From: Accumulibacter sp.
GTDB taxonomy: Bacteria; Pseudomonadota; Gammaproteobacteria; Burkholderiales; Rhodocyclaceae
Direction of reading: 5' to 3'
Length of the DNA stretch: 5,222 nt
Assembly: GCA_031267455.1 (NCBI GenBank)
Contig: JAIRZC010000009.1
Span: forward strand, 1 to 5,222
This document shows, one piece after another, positions 1 to 4,949 of the stretch. The translations under genes were made by a program, and so were the position numbers. Each line of letters starts with the position of its first letter. The stretch's first letter is position 1. The notes below the pieces were generated by a model. The model had not been told where the DNA came from. It worked only from the letters and a program-made list of their open reading frames with translations, and searched no databases.

Positions 1-111
1 ATGGCCGAAAGGGGAAGCGACAAACCAGTCAGGAAAAAATTCAAGCCCTCTCCGATCGGCTACTTTCATGTGAATCGACCCACCTCGCATATCGTGGAAC
101 TAAACAACTAA
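1..111 (+). pseudogene. IS481-type transposase fragment, decayed
   Basis: The plus strand is open from base 1 to a TAA at 109-111, giving 36 residues. It may run in from outside the window, so the ATG at base 1 need not be a start. The segment RKKFKPSPIGYFHV resembles the beginning of the integrase catalytic core of IS481-type DDE transposases, which from memory reads close to KKFKPYPIGYFHIDIAEV. Right after it comes NRPTSHIVEL, which resembles the later stretch DRTSKFAFVEL of the same core. About 15-20 residues that normally separate them are missing, and the DNA match around 78-95 suggests one lost base as well. The reading frame then ends, with no DDE residues present. This is inferred from recalled family sequence, not a search. 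It is most simply a truncated, non-functional insertion sequence relic beside the kinase-like gene. Confidence 0.55.
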
Positions 112-120
112 GAGGGCGAG

Positions 121-753
121 CTACAGCCAGATCGCATTCTTCCCCGTCGGTGCGATGCCCGCGTGATAGGCGACGGAGAAATCGCCTTGTGCGGAAAGCC
201 ATTGGGCTTCCTCAGGGTAGCGCGACAAATGTTTGAGGTTGCGTTGCCGGTGGAAGCGGTCGAGGCCGCGCCGGTGGATGCGGATGTCGGCGAGGTCGAT
301 GAGACCGAGCGCGTCTTGCGGGGTGCGCACGATATTGCCCAAGTGCAAGGAACGGAAGTAGATGCCGAGGATGTGCAGGCGAGCGACGAAATTGCCGAGT
401 TGTCGGCGCAAACGCACCGCTTCCGCCTCGTCGATGCCTTGCTGGAGCAGGCTGCGCAGGGTCTGGCCGGGCAGGGGGTAATAGTGCACGGCGTCGCGTG
501 CGATTGAGGTGATGCGGTAGAGGGCGATGACTTCGGGGCAGGGAATGCGATGGGTGGCCAGCGCACGGCAGTTGTCGGCGAAGCGCTGCGCATAGGGTGA
601 CCATAGCGCCGAGGAAAACAGGCGTTTGCGGCGGAAGAATTTGAGGTAGCTACCGTCGGGGAGCAGCAGCACCTTGGTGCCATGGGCATCGGCTTCGATG
701 ATCTGCGCGCCGCCGGTCATCATCTGAAGGCTGGTGTGATCGAGGCGGATCAA
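121..753 (-). CDS. Kinase-like protein, lipopolysaccharide-kinase / 'toluene tolerance' type
   Basis: A 210-residue soluble protein with a reduced protein-kinase fold. The N-lobe has a beta-strand pair with LPDGSYLKFFRRKRL, where Lys38 sits at the ATP-lysine position. The C-lobe has YFRSLHLGNIV (residues 132-142), matching the HRDLxxxN catalytic loop, and LIDLADIRI (151-159), where Asp153 matches the metal-binding Asp of DFG. The family is annotated as lipopolysaccharide kinase or toluene tolerance protein; its substrate is unproven. The loop has Phe and Ser135 where His and the catalytic Asp are usual, so activity is uncertain. The start is TTG at 753, chosen because AAGGA lies 9 bases before it and homology-like sequence begins at once; an ATG pair 10 codons in is the alternative. 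It follows the broken DUF1840 gene by 13 bases and probably shares its transcript. The length fits the family as I recall it. Confidence 0.8.
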   Translation of the reverse strand: MIRLDHTSLQMMTGGAQIIEADAHGTKVLLLPDGSYLKFFRRKRLFSSALWSPYAQRFADNCRALATHRIPCPEVIALYRITSIARDAVHYYPLPGQTLRSLLQQGIDEAEAVRLRRQLGNFVARLHILGIYFRSLHLGNIVRTPQDALGLIDLADIRIHRRGLDRFHRQRNLKHLSRYPEEAQWLSAQGDFSVAYHAGIAPTGKNAIWL

Positions 754-766
754 GAAGGCATTTCCT

Positions 767-1017
767 TCAGCTTCCGCATCTCACCGGCGTGTCTTCGACC
801 CGCGCCCGTTGCAGCAGCAGGTCGAGCAGCGGCCAGGCGCGCTGTGCGAGATTGACGACGGCGGTTTGCAAGCGCGCGATGGCTTCGGGCAACTGTGCGG
901 CGGAACGATGCCTTTGATGTCGTCGGGGTCTTTGCCGAGCGCGCCGAGGAGTTGCCGGGCGGCCTCGCCGAACATGACGACACCCGCGCGGACACTGGAT
1001 TTGAAGGTGATCAGCAC
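767..1017 (-). pseudogene. DUF1840 family protein, frameshifted
   Basis: Two reading frames together encode one DUF1840-like protein. The first, from a GTG at 1017, gives VLITFKSSVRAGVVMFGEAA and continues to LGKDPDDIKGIVP near base 901. The second, from about base 898 to a TGA at 769-767, gives AQLPEAIARLQTAV and then NLAQRAWPLLDLLLQRA. In intact family members as I recall them, GKDP..GIV runs straight into (V)EQLPEAIARL, so one base is missing (or two added) at about 895-902. The charged linker that usually lies between the LPEAIARL helix and the LAQRA..PLL helix is also nearly absent, so the product would be about 83 residues instead of about 105. The function of DUF1840 is unknown. No good ribosome binding site is visible before the GTG. 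It could be a real pseudogene or a one-base sequencing error; the missing linker favours decay somewhat. Confidence 0.75.
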
Positions 1018-1307
1018 GGTACGCCCGCATGCGTCTTCGGGGAGATGCGCCAGCCATTTGATTTCGTCGCCCAAGGGGGCGTAGCCATAGCGGGGAGATG
1101 AAGGGAGGAAACCTCGAGAGGGAAATCGAGCCGGGACAGCAGGCATCCGCTCAGGATGAGGCAGCCGTTCGGCCGCGGTGCTGGTCGCGCCGATGAGGCG
1201 CGTAGTTCGTGAGGGAAATTCTGGGAACGCGCCGGGCTGGAGACGGACGCGTGGAGGGGACGGGGAGTTAGGCGGCCAAGTAAGTGCAGGAATCATGCCA
1301 AAAGCAT

Positions 1308-1325
1308 TCCCGGCGCGCGCCGGGA
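1308..1325. repeat. 18-base perfect palindrome
   Basis: The sequence tcccggcgcgcgccggga equals its own reverse complement. It is not followed by a T run on either strand, so it is not a standard rho-independent terminator. As RNA it could fold only with loss of its central pairs; as DNA it could be a dimer binding site. The bases cattcccgg at its left side recur as cattcccg at 1673-1680, also followed by a GCGCCGGG-like half, which suggests that the two are copies of one intergenic repeat type. Confidence 0.6.
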
Positions 1326-1380
1326 GGGCCGGAAAGCGGGGATGGCGGAGTGGCGTTTTTCTCCCGTCAGGGGCGGAAAG

Positions 1381-1500
1381 CGTATTCATTCAACCATCGT
1401 ATCATGACAAAAAAAGGGGAAGAAGAAAATGGTCGCGTTTTCCAGGTTTTTGTAGTTTATGAGTTCGTTTTTATTGATTAAAATTTGTAGGACAAAAAAT
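1381..1500. promoter_or_regulatory. AT-rich island, possible promoter region
   Basis: By direct count, 38 of these 120 bases are G or C, about 32%, while the genes on both sides are clearly GC-rich. It lies 364 bases upstream of the GTG of the DUF1840 remnant. No -35/-10 pair with good spacing stands out on either strand. It could hold the promoter for the DUF1840-kinase unit, or mark a junction where foreign DNA was inserted and later eroded. The composition is seen; the role is inferred. Confidence 0.3.
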
Positions 1501-1549
1501 TCCCCGGAGGCCTTCGAATATTCCACAAAGGCTCACGGAAACCCCTGCA

Positions 1550-1569
1550 TCCCTTCGAAGGCGAAGGGA
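1550..1569. repeat. Short hairpin in the intergenic stretch
   Basis: The arms CCCTTCG (1551-1557) and CGAAGGG (1562-1568) pair around the loop AAGG, and one flanking T-A pair extends the stem to 8 base pairs. No T run follows on either strand, so termination is not supported. It lies about 155 bases past the stop of the Mrr-like gene and could be a 3'-end structure of that transcript. Confidence 0.4.
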
Positions 1570-1670
1570 CGGCAATGGCCTTTGGATATTTTCTCGTTTG
1601 ATAAGAAAAACCGCAGGCGCTTGCTGTCCCCTTTCCCACTTTGAGGGAAGCGTAGACGGCTCCCGTTCCC

Positions 1671-1721
1671 GTCATTCCCGCGCCGGGTATCGGTCAGGGA
1701 GCGTGGAAGCCGGGTTCCCGG
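1671..1721. repeat. CATTCCCG-type intergenic repeat after the Mrr-like gene
   Basis: GTCATTCCCGCGCCGGG (1671-1687) contains a small CCCG/CGGG hairpin, and ccgggttcccgg (1710-1721) forms a second with 5-base arms. Sequences beginning GTCATTCCCGCG are a common kind of dispersed intergenic repeat in proteobacterial genomes, as I recall. The element begins just after the TAG of the Mrr-like gene and may stabilise or end that transcript. No T run is present to support intrinsic termination. Confidence 0.4.
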
Positions 1722-1723
1722 TT

Positions 1724-2323
1724 CTACTCGCGCTTTTTTTTCGGCAGGCGCAAAAGTTGCGCGATTTCCGGCCCTCGCATCAAATGCACCTTGTATTGCC
1801 GCGCGTATTCTTCGGCGTTTTCGCTCGGCGCGTTGATGCAGACATAACGGACTTCCTGCGCTTTTCCCGCGTCGCGCGTCGCGACGAGTTCCCGCAGTAC
1901 TTCCTGACCGTGGCTCGCGGCTTTCCAACGGCGGCAGTTGACGAGGGTAAGACGTCCATTTTTCGCGAGTTCGAAATCCGCTGGTCCCCTGCCTTGCCTG
2001 ACTTCGTAAGCCTCACGGCGGAAAGCTTCCTCAATCAACGCGAAAAAATCTTTTCGGGACATCGCCAAAACTTCCCCGACCGTCTTTTCGACCCGTGCGG
2101 CGCTCGGCAAATTGCGCCGCTTCCAGAGCGAGATGAAACCGGTAAGAACAAAAGACAGGGAAAGGAGTATCAGCAGGATACGGAATTTTTCCAGGATTTC
2201 CAGATAGGAGAGACCGTACAGGAACGCGAAGATCAGAAAGCTGATCCAGCACGGCGAGCGCGTCAGGAGCGAGAAAAGTGATTTTTCGGGCATCCGGATT
2301 CCGGATGTTTTTCGTTTTTGCAC
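1724..2323 (-). CDS. Membrane-anchored Mrr-like restriction endonuclease-fold protein
   Basis: A 199-residue protein. Two hydrophobic segments (about residues 24-41 and 48-66) with basic residues before the first and after the second (KRR, 68-70) predict a membrane hairpin with both ends in the cytoplasm. From about residue 88 comes an Mrr/PD-(D/E)XK-like domain: a helix with MSRKDFFALIEEAFRR, a strand with GPADFELAKNG, where Asp116 fits the metal-binding Asp, then LVNCRRWK. The last is normally (Q/S)CKRWK, so the catalytic Lys position is Arg131 here. A conserved-looking VLRELVATRDA helix follows. The start is GTG at 2323, with AAGGGG 8 bases upstream; an ATG at 2293 (189 residues) is possible. 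Proteins like this occur in betaproteobacteria; whether they cut DNA is not established to my knowledge. It lies in the same direction as the NUDIX gene, 186 bases downstream. Confidence 0.75.
   Translation of the reverse strand: MQKRKTSGIRMPEKSLFSLLTRSPCWISFLIFAFLYGLSYLEILEKFRILLILLSLSFVLTGFISLWKRRNLPSAARVEKTVGEVLAMSRKDFFALIEEAFRREAYEVRQGRGPADFELAKNGRLTLVNCRRWKAASHGQEVLRELVATRDAGKAQEVRYVCINAPSENAEEYARQYKVHLMRGPEIAQLLRLPKKKRE
2291..2307 (-). promoter_or_regulatory. Hairpin at the alternative start of the Mrr-like gene
   Basis: CATCCGG and CCGGATG are exact inverted 7-base arms around a 3-base loop. Read on the coding strand, the final ATG of the hairpin is the in-frame alternative start codon (2293-2291). 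If translation began there, the start codon would be paired in the stem, which favours the upstream GTG or suggests control of initiation. The structure is seen; the regulatory role is inferred. Confidence 0.4.
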
Positions 2324-2349
2324 GAAGCGATCCCCTTCGTTGTTTTTTT
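2322..2349 (+). terminator. Stem-loop plus T run on the plus strand, overlapping the Mrr-like start
   Basis: On the plus strand ACGAAG (2322-2327) pairs with CTTCGT (2335-2340) around a 7-base loop, and TG plus seven T residues follow (2343-2349). This has the form of a weak intrinsic terminator for transcripts moving left to right, although no plus-strand gene ends here. On the minus strand the same arms enclose the AAGGGG ribosome binding site and part of the GTG start of the Mrr-like gene, so the hairpin may instead limit its translation. The stem is only 6 base pairs with three G-C pairs. Confidence 0.3.
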
Positions 2350-2509
2350 ACAAGAGTCCTCGGCCCGCCGGACGAAACGGCATGAATTCACGCGGTTTTT
2401 CATATTATCGTTTTCAGGAACGCAAAGCCGCGCTCCGCCCTGAAGGTCCGAAAAAAGGCCGAAGGGGGTATTTTATCCCCGATTTTCCCGCAGGCGAATC
2501 CTGCCAGCC

Positions 2510-3076
2510 CTACCAGCCGTCCCGAAGCGTTTTTTCCGCCCAAAAGAGCGCGGCGATTGTTTTTCCATCCGTGATTTCACCTTGGCGAAAGGCCTGTAGC
2601 GCGGCGGTAAGCGAAAGGACTTCGAGGTCGATGAATTCGCCGGGGTCGAGCTGCTGGGCCGATTCGCGACATAGACCGCGCGCGAGAAATATTTCGACGC
2701 GCTCGTCGGAATAACCGATACAGGAATTGACCCTTCCGACCCGACGCCATTCATTTGCGCTGTAGCCAGTTTCCTCGATCAATTCGCGCTTGGCCGTCGC
2801 AAGAATCTCTTCGCCGGGTTCGATCTTTCCGGCAGGCAATTCGAGAAAGACGCGGCGCAGCGGATAGCGGAATTGGCGCTCGAAAATCAACTCACCACCA
2901 TCGAGTACCGGAATGATGATGACTGCGCCCGGGTGGCGGATATATTCCCGGATACTTTCGCCGCCATCCGGAAGGCGAACCCTGTCTTTCAGTACCGTGA
3001 GCACCCTTCCCTGAAAAACCACTTCACTTTCTATCTTTGTTTCGCGCAGGTGCGAATGAGCTTCCGATACGTTCAT
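2510..3076 (-). CDS. NUDIX hydrolase, ADP-ribose pyrophosphatase type
   Basis: A complete 188-residue cytoplasmic enzyme. The NUDIX box G(x5)E(x7)REUxEExGU is perfect at residues 83-105: Gly83, Glu89, then RELIEETGY at 97-105, with Glu101 and Glu102 as metal ligands. The N-terminal part (VVFQGRVLTVLKDRVRLPDG, then REYIRHPGAVIIIPVLDGG) and the FERQFRYPL strand before the box are typical of the ADP-ribose pyrophosphatase / NudF-like subgroup, which splits ADP-ribose to AMP and ribose 5-phosphate using Mg2+. After the box it reads VNSCIGYSDERVEIF where many relatives have SPGYSDE, so a proline linked to ADP-ribose preference is absent; the substrate is therefore only probable. The ATG at 3076 has a modest AGG 11 bases upstream. 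It follows nuoN in the same direction after a 348-base spacer, so it may have its own promoter. Confidence 0.9.
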   Translation of the reverse strand: MNVSEAHSHLRETKIESEVVFQGRVLTVLKDRVRLPDGGESIREYIRHPGAVIIIPVLDGGELIFERQFRYPLRRVFLELPAGKIEPGEEILATAKRELIEETGYSANEWRRVGRVNSCIGYSDERVEIFLARGLCRESAQQLDPGEFIDLEVLSLTAALQAFRQGEITDGKTIAALFWAEKTLRDGW

Positions 3077-3082
3077 CGTAAT

Positions 3083-3148
3083 ACCAACCTCGGGTTGAAA
3101 CCCCGCCTTTCAAGGGCGGTAGAAACCTGCCCCGGCTTTTGGGCCGGG
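3083..3148. repeat. Two consecutive stem-loops, possibly an IS200/IS605-like end
   Basis: On the plus strand the block starts CCAACCTCGGGTTGAAA. The stem CCGCC/GGCGG (3103-3107 with 3115-3119) is followed by GTAGAAACCTG-type sequence and a stronger stem CCCGGC/GCCGGG (3131-3136 with 3143-3148). Pairs of GC-rich hairpins joined by GTAGAAACC-like linkers remind me of the structured right ends of IS200/IS605-group elements carrying tnpB, but no transposase or TnpB coding sequence is present. No T run follows on either strand, so terminator use is not supported. The insertion-element reading is a tentative recollection. Confidence 0.35.
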
Positions 3149-3203
3149 ATTTCAGGCGACCGTTTCGGGGGGCGATGGAAGCACCTTCCAAAACACGAGG
3201 GAT

Positions 3204-3225
3204 CGACAGGCATTCAAGCCTGTTG
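3204..3225. repeat. Stem-loop in the nuoN-NUDIX spacer
   Basis: ACAGGC (3206-3211) and GCCTGT (3218-3223) pair exactly around ATTCAA; a G-T and a C-G pair extend the stem to 8. No T run is adjacent. It may belong to the same mobile or repeat element as the two hairpins to its left. Confidence 0.4.
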
Positions 3226-3300
3226 CTGAGTTCTTGCTCAAAAACACTTTCTGGCAGGAAATGTCCGTCGAAATAATCCGGCATGGGCAATATCGGTACC

Positions 3301-3356
3301 TTTGTAGCTCGCGTTTAAGGCTACGAGGGCGGATTACAAATTCCTCGGGGTTTGCA
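3301..3356. repeat. Nested TTTGTA / TACAAA repeat cluster
   Basis: TTTGTA (3301-3306) and TACAAA (3335-3340) are inverted copies. Between them GTAGC (3304-3308) and GCTAC (3320-3324) form an inner inverted pair, and GTTTGCAA (3350-3357) is a related unit. Clusters of TTTGTAATCC and GTTTGCAA units recur between genes in several environmental bacteria, as I recall. No function is known to me. Confidence 0.35.
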
Positions 3357-3424
3357 ATGTTCGCATATTTTTCGGGCCGCGGGGGGAAAATCGCATTTCA
3401 TCGAAATCAGAGGCCCTCCGGGAA

Positions 3425-4939
3425 TTACATGAAAATCGATCGCGAGAGGGTTTCGACACAAAGAAACATCAGCGTGTTCGGAAAAACGCCGAGCCAGGCG
3501 ATCCCAAGCGCGTTCGCCGCCGCGAGTGCTTTCAGGGCCACCGGCGCCCCGGCGTTTTCGCCACACCCGGAGTGGGGGGCAGGATCGAAGTAGAGGTGCT
3601 TGATTATACGCAGGTAGTAAAACGCGCCGAGAAGCGAGAAAAAAGCGGCGAACACGGCAAAACCGGGACGCCCCGCGGCAATAGCCGCGACGAGTACCGA
3701 AAACTTGGCGAAGAATCCCGCGAAAAATGGAATTCCCGCCATCGAGAACATCAGTGCCGCCAGCGATGCCGCGAGGAGCGGGCTTCTTGCGGATAGACCC
3801 GAGAGAGCCGAGATTTCGCCCTCACCTTCTGAACGAGGTTGTAGCCACAGTATCCCAAACGCGCCGAGACTCGAAAGCGCGTAAGTGAGTACGTAGAACA
3901 TCGACGCCGAATAGGCGTTTATCATATTTTCCGCGTTTCCGCCGACGATTCCCGATGATAAGCCGAACAAAACGAATCCCATGTGCGCGATCGACGAATA
4001 GGCCAGCATTCGCTTGATGTTCGTTTGCGCGATCGCGGCGACGTTTCCCAGCGCGATCGAAAGCATGGAAATCACAAGAAGCATCGTCTGCCAATCTTGC
4101 GACAGGGGAGCGAGCGCGCTTATCAGCGCGCGGACGGAAAAGCCGAAAACGGCGATTTTCGGCGCGCTTGCGACCAGGATCGCTACCGGCGTCGGCGCGC
4201 CGTGGTAGACATCGGGTACCCACAGATGGAAAGGCGCCGCGCCGAGTTTGAAGGCGATTCCGGCGACCAGAAAAACGAGTCCGAAAACGGCGATTGCGCG
4301 CCCTCCCCGTGGTGAGAGGAGTCGGGACGCGACCGTCGCGATTTCGAGGCTTCCCGTCGCGCCGTAGATCATTGAAATCCCGTAGAGCAACAGACCGGAC
4401 GCAAGCGCGCCGAGGACGAAGTATTTCATTCCCGCTTCGGTGGCAAAGGTCGAATCGCGGTCGAGGGCGACGAGCGCGTAGACCGAGAGAGAGAGCAGTT
4501 CCAGTCCGAGGGTCAGCGTGATGAAGTGGCAGGCCGAGAGGATGACCATCATGCCGAGCGTCGAGAAAAGCGCCAGCGCGTAGAACTCCGCTTTCGCGAG
4601 CGCGGGCTTTTCGGAAAGCCGCGCGCTGGAATAGAAGAAAGCCAGGCTGACCATCAGGGTAATCGCCAGTTTCAAAAGGGTGGCCATCGGGTCGACAACG
4701 AACATGTTTGAAAAGGTACGCAAGGCCGTCATGGAAGCGCCCGAGGCGCAGGCCAGCGCCGCCGACCCGAAAAGGGCGATCTGCGCGAGGGCATGCGCCG
4801 TTTTGCAGGCCGTCTTCGCGCCCTTTTTTTCGACGGCAAGATCGACAAGGAGGATCAGGCAGATCATGAAAAGCAGGAATGTTTCCGCAGCGGCGAGCCG
4901 GAAATCGGGCCATGCGAAGCGTATTTCCGCGAGTGTCAT
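3425..4939 (-). CDS. nuoN: NADH-quinone oxidoreductase subunit N
   Basis: A complete 504-residue, strongly hydrophobic inner-membrane protein of about 14 helices, one of the three antiporter-like proton-pumping subunits of complex I. Diagnostic parts are LGLELLSLSVYALVAL (Glu147), MKYFVLGALASGLLLYG (Lys172), GIAFKLGAAPFHLWVPDVYH (Lys231, His238), PKIAVFGF (Lys261), IKRMLAYSSIAHMGF (309-322) and GIPFFAGFFAKF (Lys412). These correspond to E. coli NuoN Glu133, Lys158, Lys217, His224, Lys247 and Lys395, so the proton path looks intact. The ATG at 4939 is chosen because GGA lies 6 bases upstream and nuoM ends 10 bases before it; the frame is open further upstream but overlaps nuoM there. The length is at the upper end of normal, with a slightly long N-terminal region. 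It is translated from the nuo polycistronic message and is the last nuo gene seen. Confidence 0.98.
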   Translation of the reverse strand: MTLAEIRFAWPDFRLAAAETFLLFMICLILLVDLAVEKKGAKTACKTAHALAQIALFGSAALACASGASMTALRTFSNMFVVDPMATLLKLAITLMVSLAFFYSSARLSEKPALAKAEFYALALFSTLGMMVILSACHFITLTLGLELLSLSVYALVALDRDSTFATEAGMKYFVLGALASGLLLYGISMIYGATGSLEIATVASRLLSPRGGRAIAVFGLVFLVAGIAFKLGAAPFHLWVPDVYHGAPTPVAILVASAPKIAVFGFSVRALISALAPLSQDWQTMLLVISMLSIALGNVAAIAQTNIKRMLAYSSIAHMGFVLFGLSSGIVGGNAENMINAYSASMFYVLTYALSSLGAFGILWLQPRSEGEGEISALSGLSARSPLLAASLAALMFSMAGIPFFAGFFAKFSVLVAAIAAGRPGFAVFAAFFSLLGAFYYLRIIKHLYFDPAPHSGCGENAGAPVALKALAAANALGIAWLGVFPNTLMFLCVETLSRSIFM

Positions 4940-4949
4940 GATCGTTCCG
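4940..4949 (-). promoter_or_regulatory. nuoM-nuoN spacer with the nuoN ribosome binding site
   Basis: The ten bases between the nuoM TGA and the nuoN ATG read cggaacgatc on the coding strand. GGA 6 bases before the ATG is the only candidate ribosome binding site. The tight spacing indicates cotranscription and probably coupled translation, and it decides for this ATG over starts within nuoM. Confidence 0.6.

Larger units (their letters stand above)
1018..1723. other. 706-base stretch with no convincing gene
   Basis: Open frames cross this region on both strands, but their translations are proline- and arginine-rich or low in complexity, and none resembles a family I know. The minus frame leading into the DUF1840 remnant stays open up to 1389, yet the part before 1017 looks non-coding. 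The stretch holds the AT-rich island at 1381-1500, the palindrome at 1308-1325, a hairpin at 1550-1569 and a CATTCCCG-type repeat near 1671. It lies between the 3' end of the Mrr-like gene and the DUF1840 remnant, so it should contain any terminator for the former and any promoter for the latter. I could not identify either with confidence. Confidence 0.6.
3077..3424. other. 348-base spacer rich in inverted repeats, no gene
   Basis: No frame here gives a convincing protein. The right part, next to nuoN, has short units built on TTTGTA/TACAAA and TTTGCAA (3301-3356). The left part, next to the NUDIX gene, has three stem-loops at 3103-3119, 3131-3148 and 3204-3225. A weak ATTTC/GAAAT stem (3395-3407) lies 18 bases past the nuoN stop, with no proper T run. 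In other betaproteobacteria I recall a small DUF2818 membrane protein gene at this place; nothing like it is seen here. Confidence 0.55.

Noticed and set aside
163..507. Plus-strand frame of 114 codons opposite the kinase-like gene
   Set aside because: It is acidic and valine/alanine-rich, as expected for the complement of an arginine- and leucine-rich gene; the minus frame has kinase motifs.
781..1389. Long minus-strand frame of 202 codons
   Set aside because: Only the part from 1017 to about 901 resembles a known family. The upstream part is proline-rich, and after the frameshift the frame gives cysteine- and serine-rich sequence out of step with DUF1840.
1598..2281. Plus-strand frame of 227 codons
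   Set aside because: It lies opposite the Mrr-like gene, whose minus-strand frame has recognisable domain structure; the plus-strand translation shows no family features.
2464..2480. Possible terminator after the NUDIX gene (GGGG...CCCC around an AT core)
   Set aside because: Only four base pairs form, with an 8-base loop, and no T run follows on the coding strand.
3024..3290. Minus-strand frame of 88 codons in the nuoN-NUDIX spacer
   Set aside because: It runs through the hairpin block and overlaps the NUDIX start. Its sequence resembles no family I know and appears to translate repeats.
3822..4913. Minus-strand frame of 363 codons within nuoN
   Set aside because: The translation is arginine-rich and out of frame with the clearly conserved NuoN sequence; it is a high-GC shadow frame.
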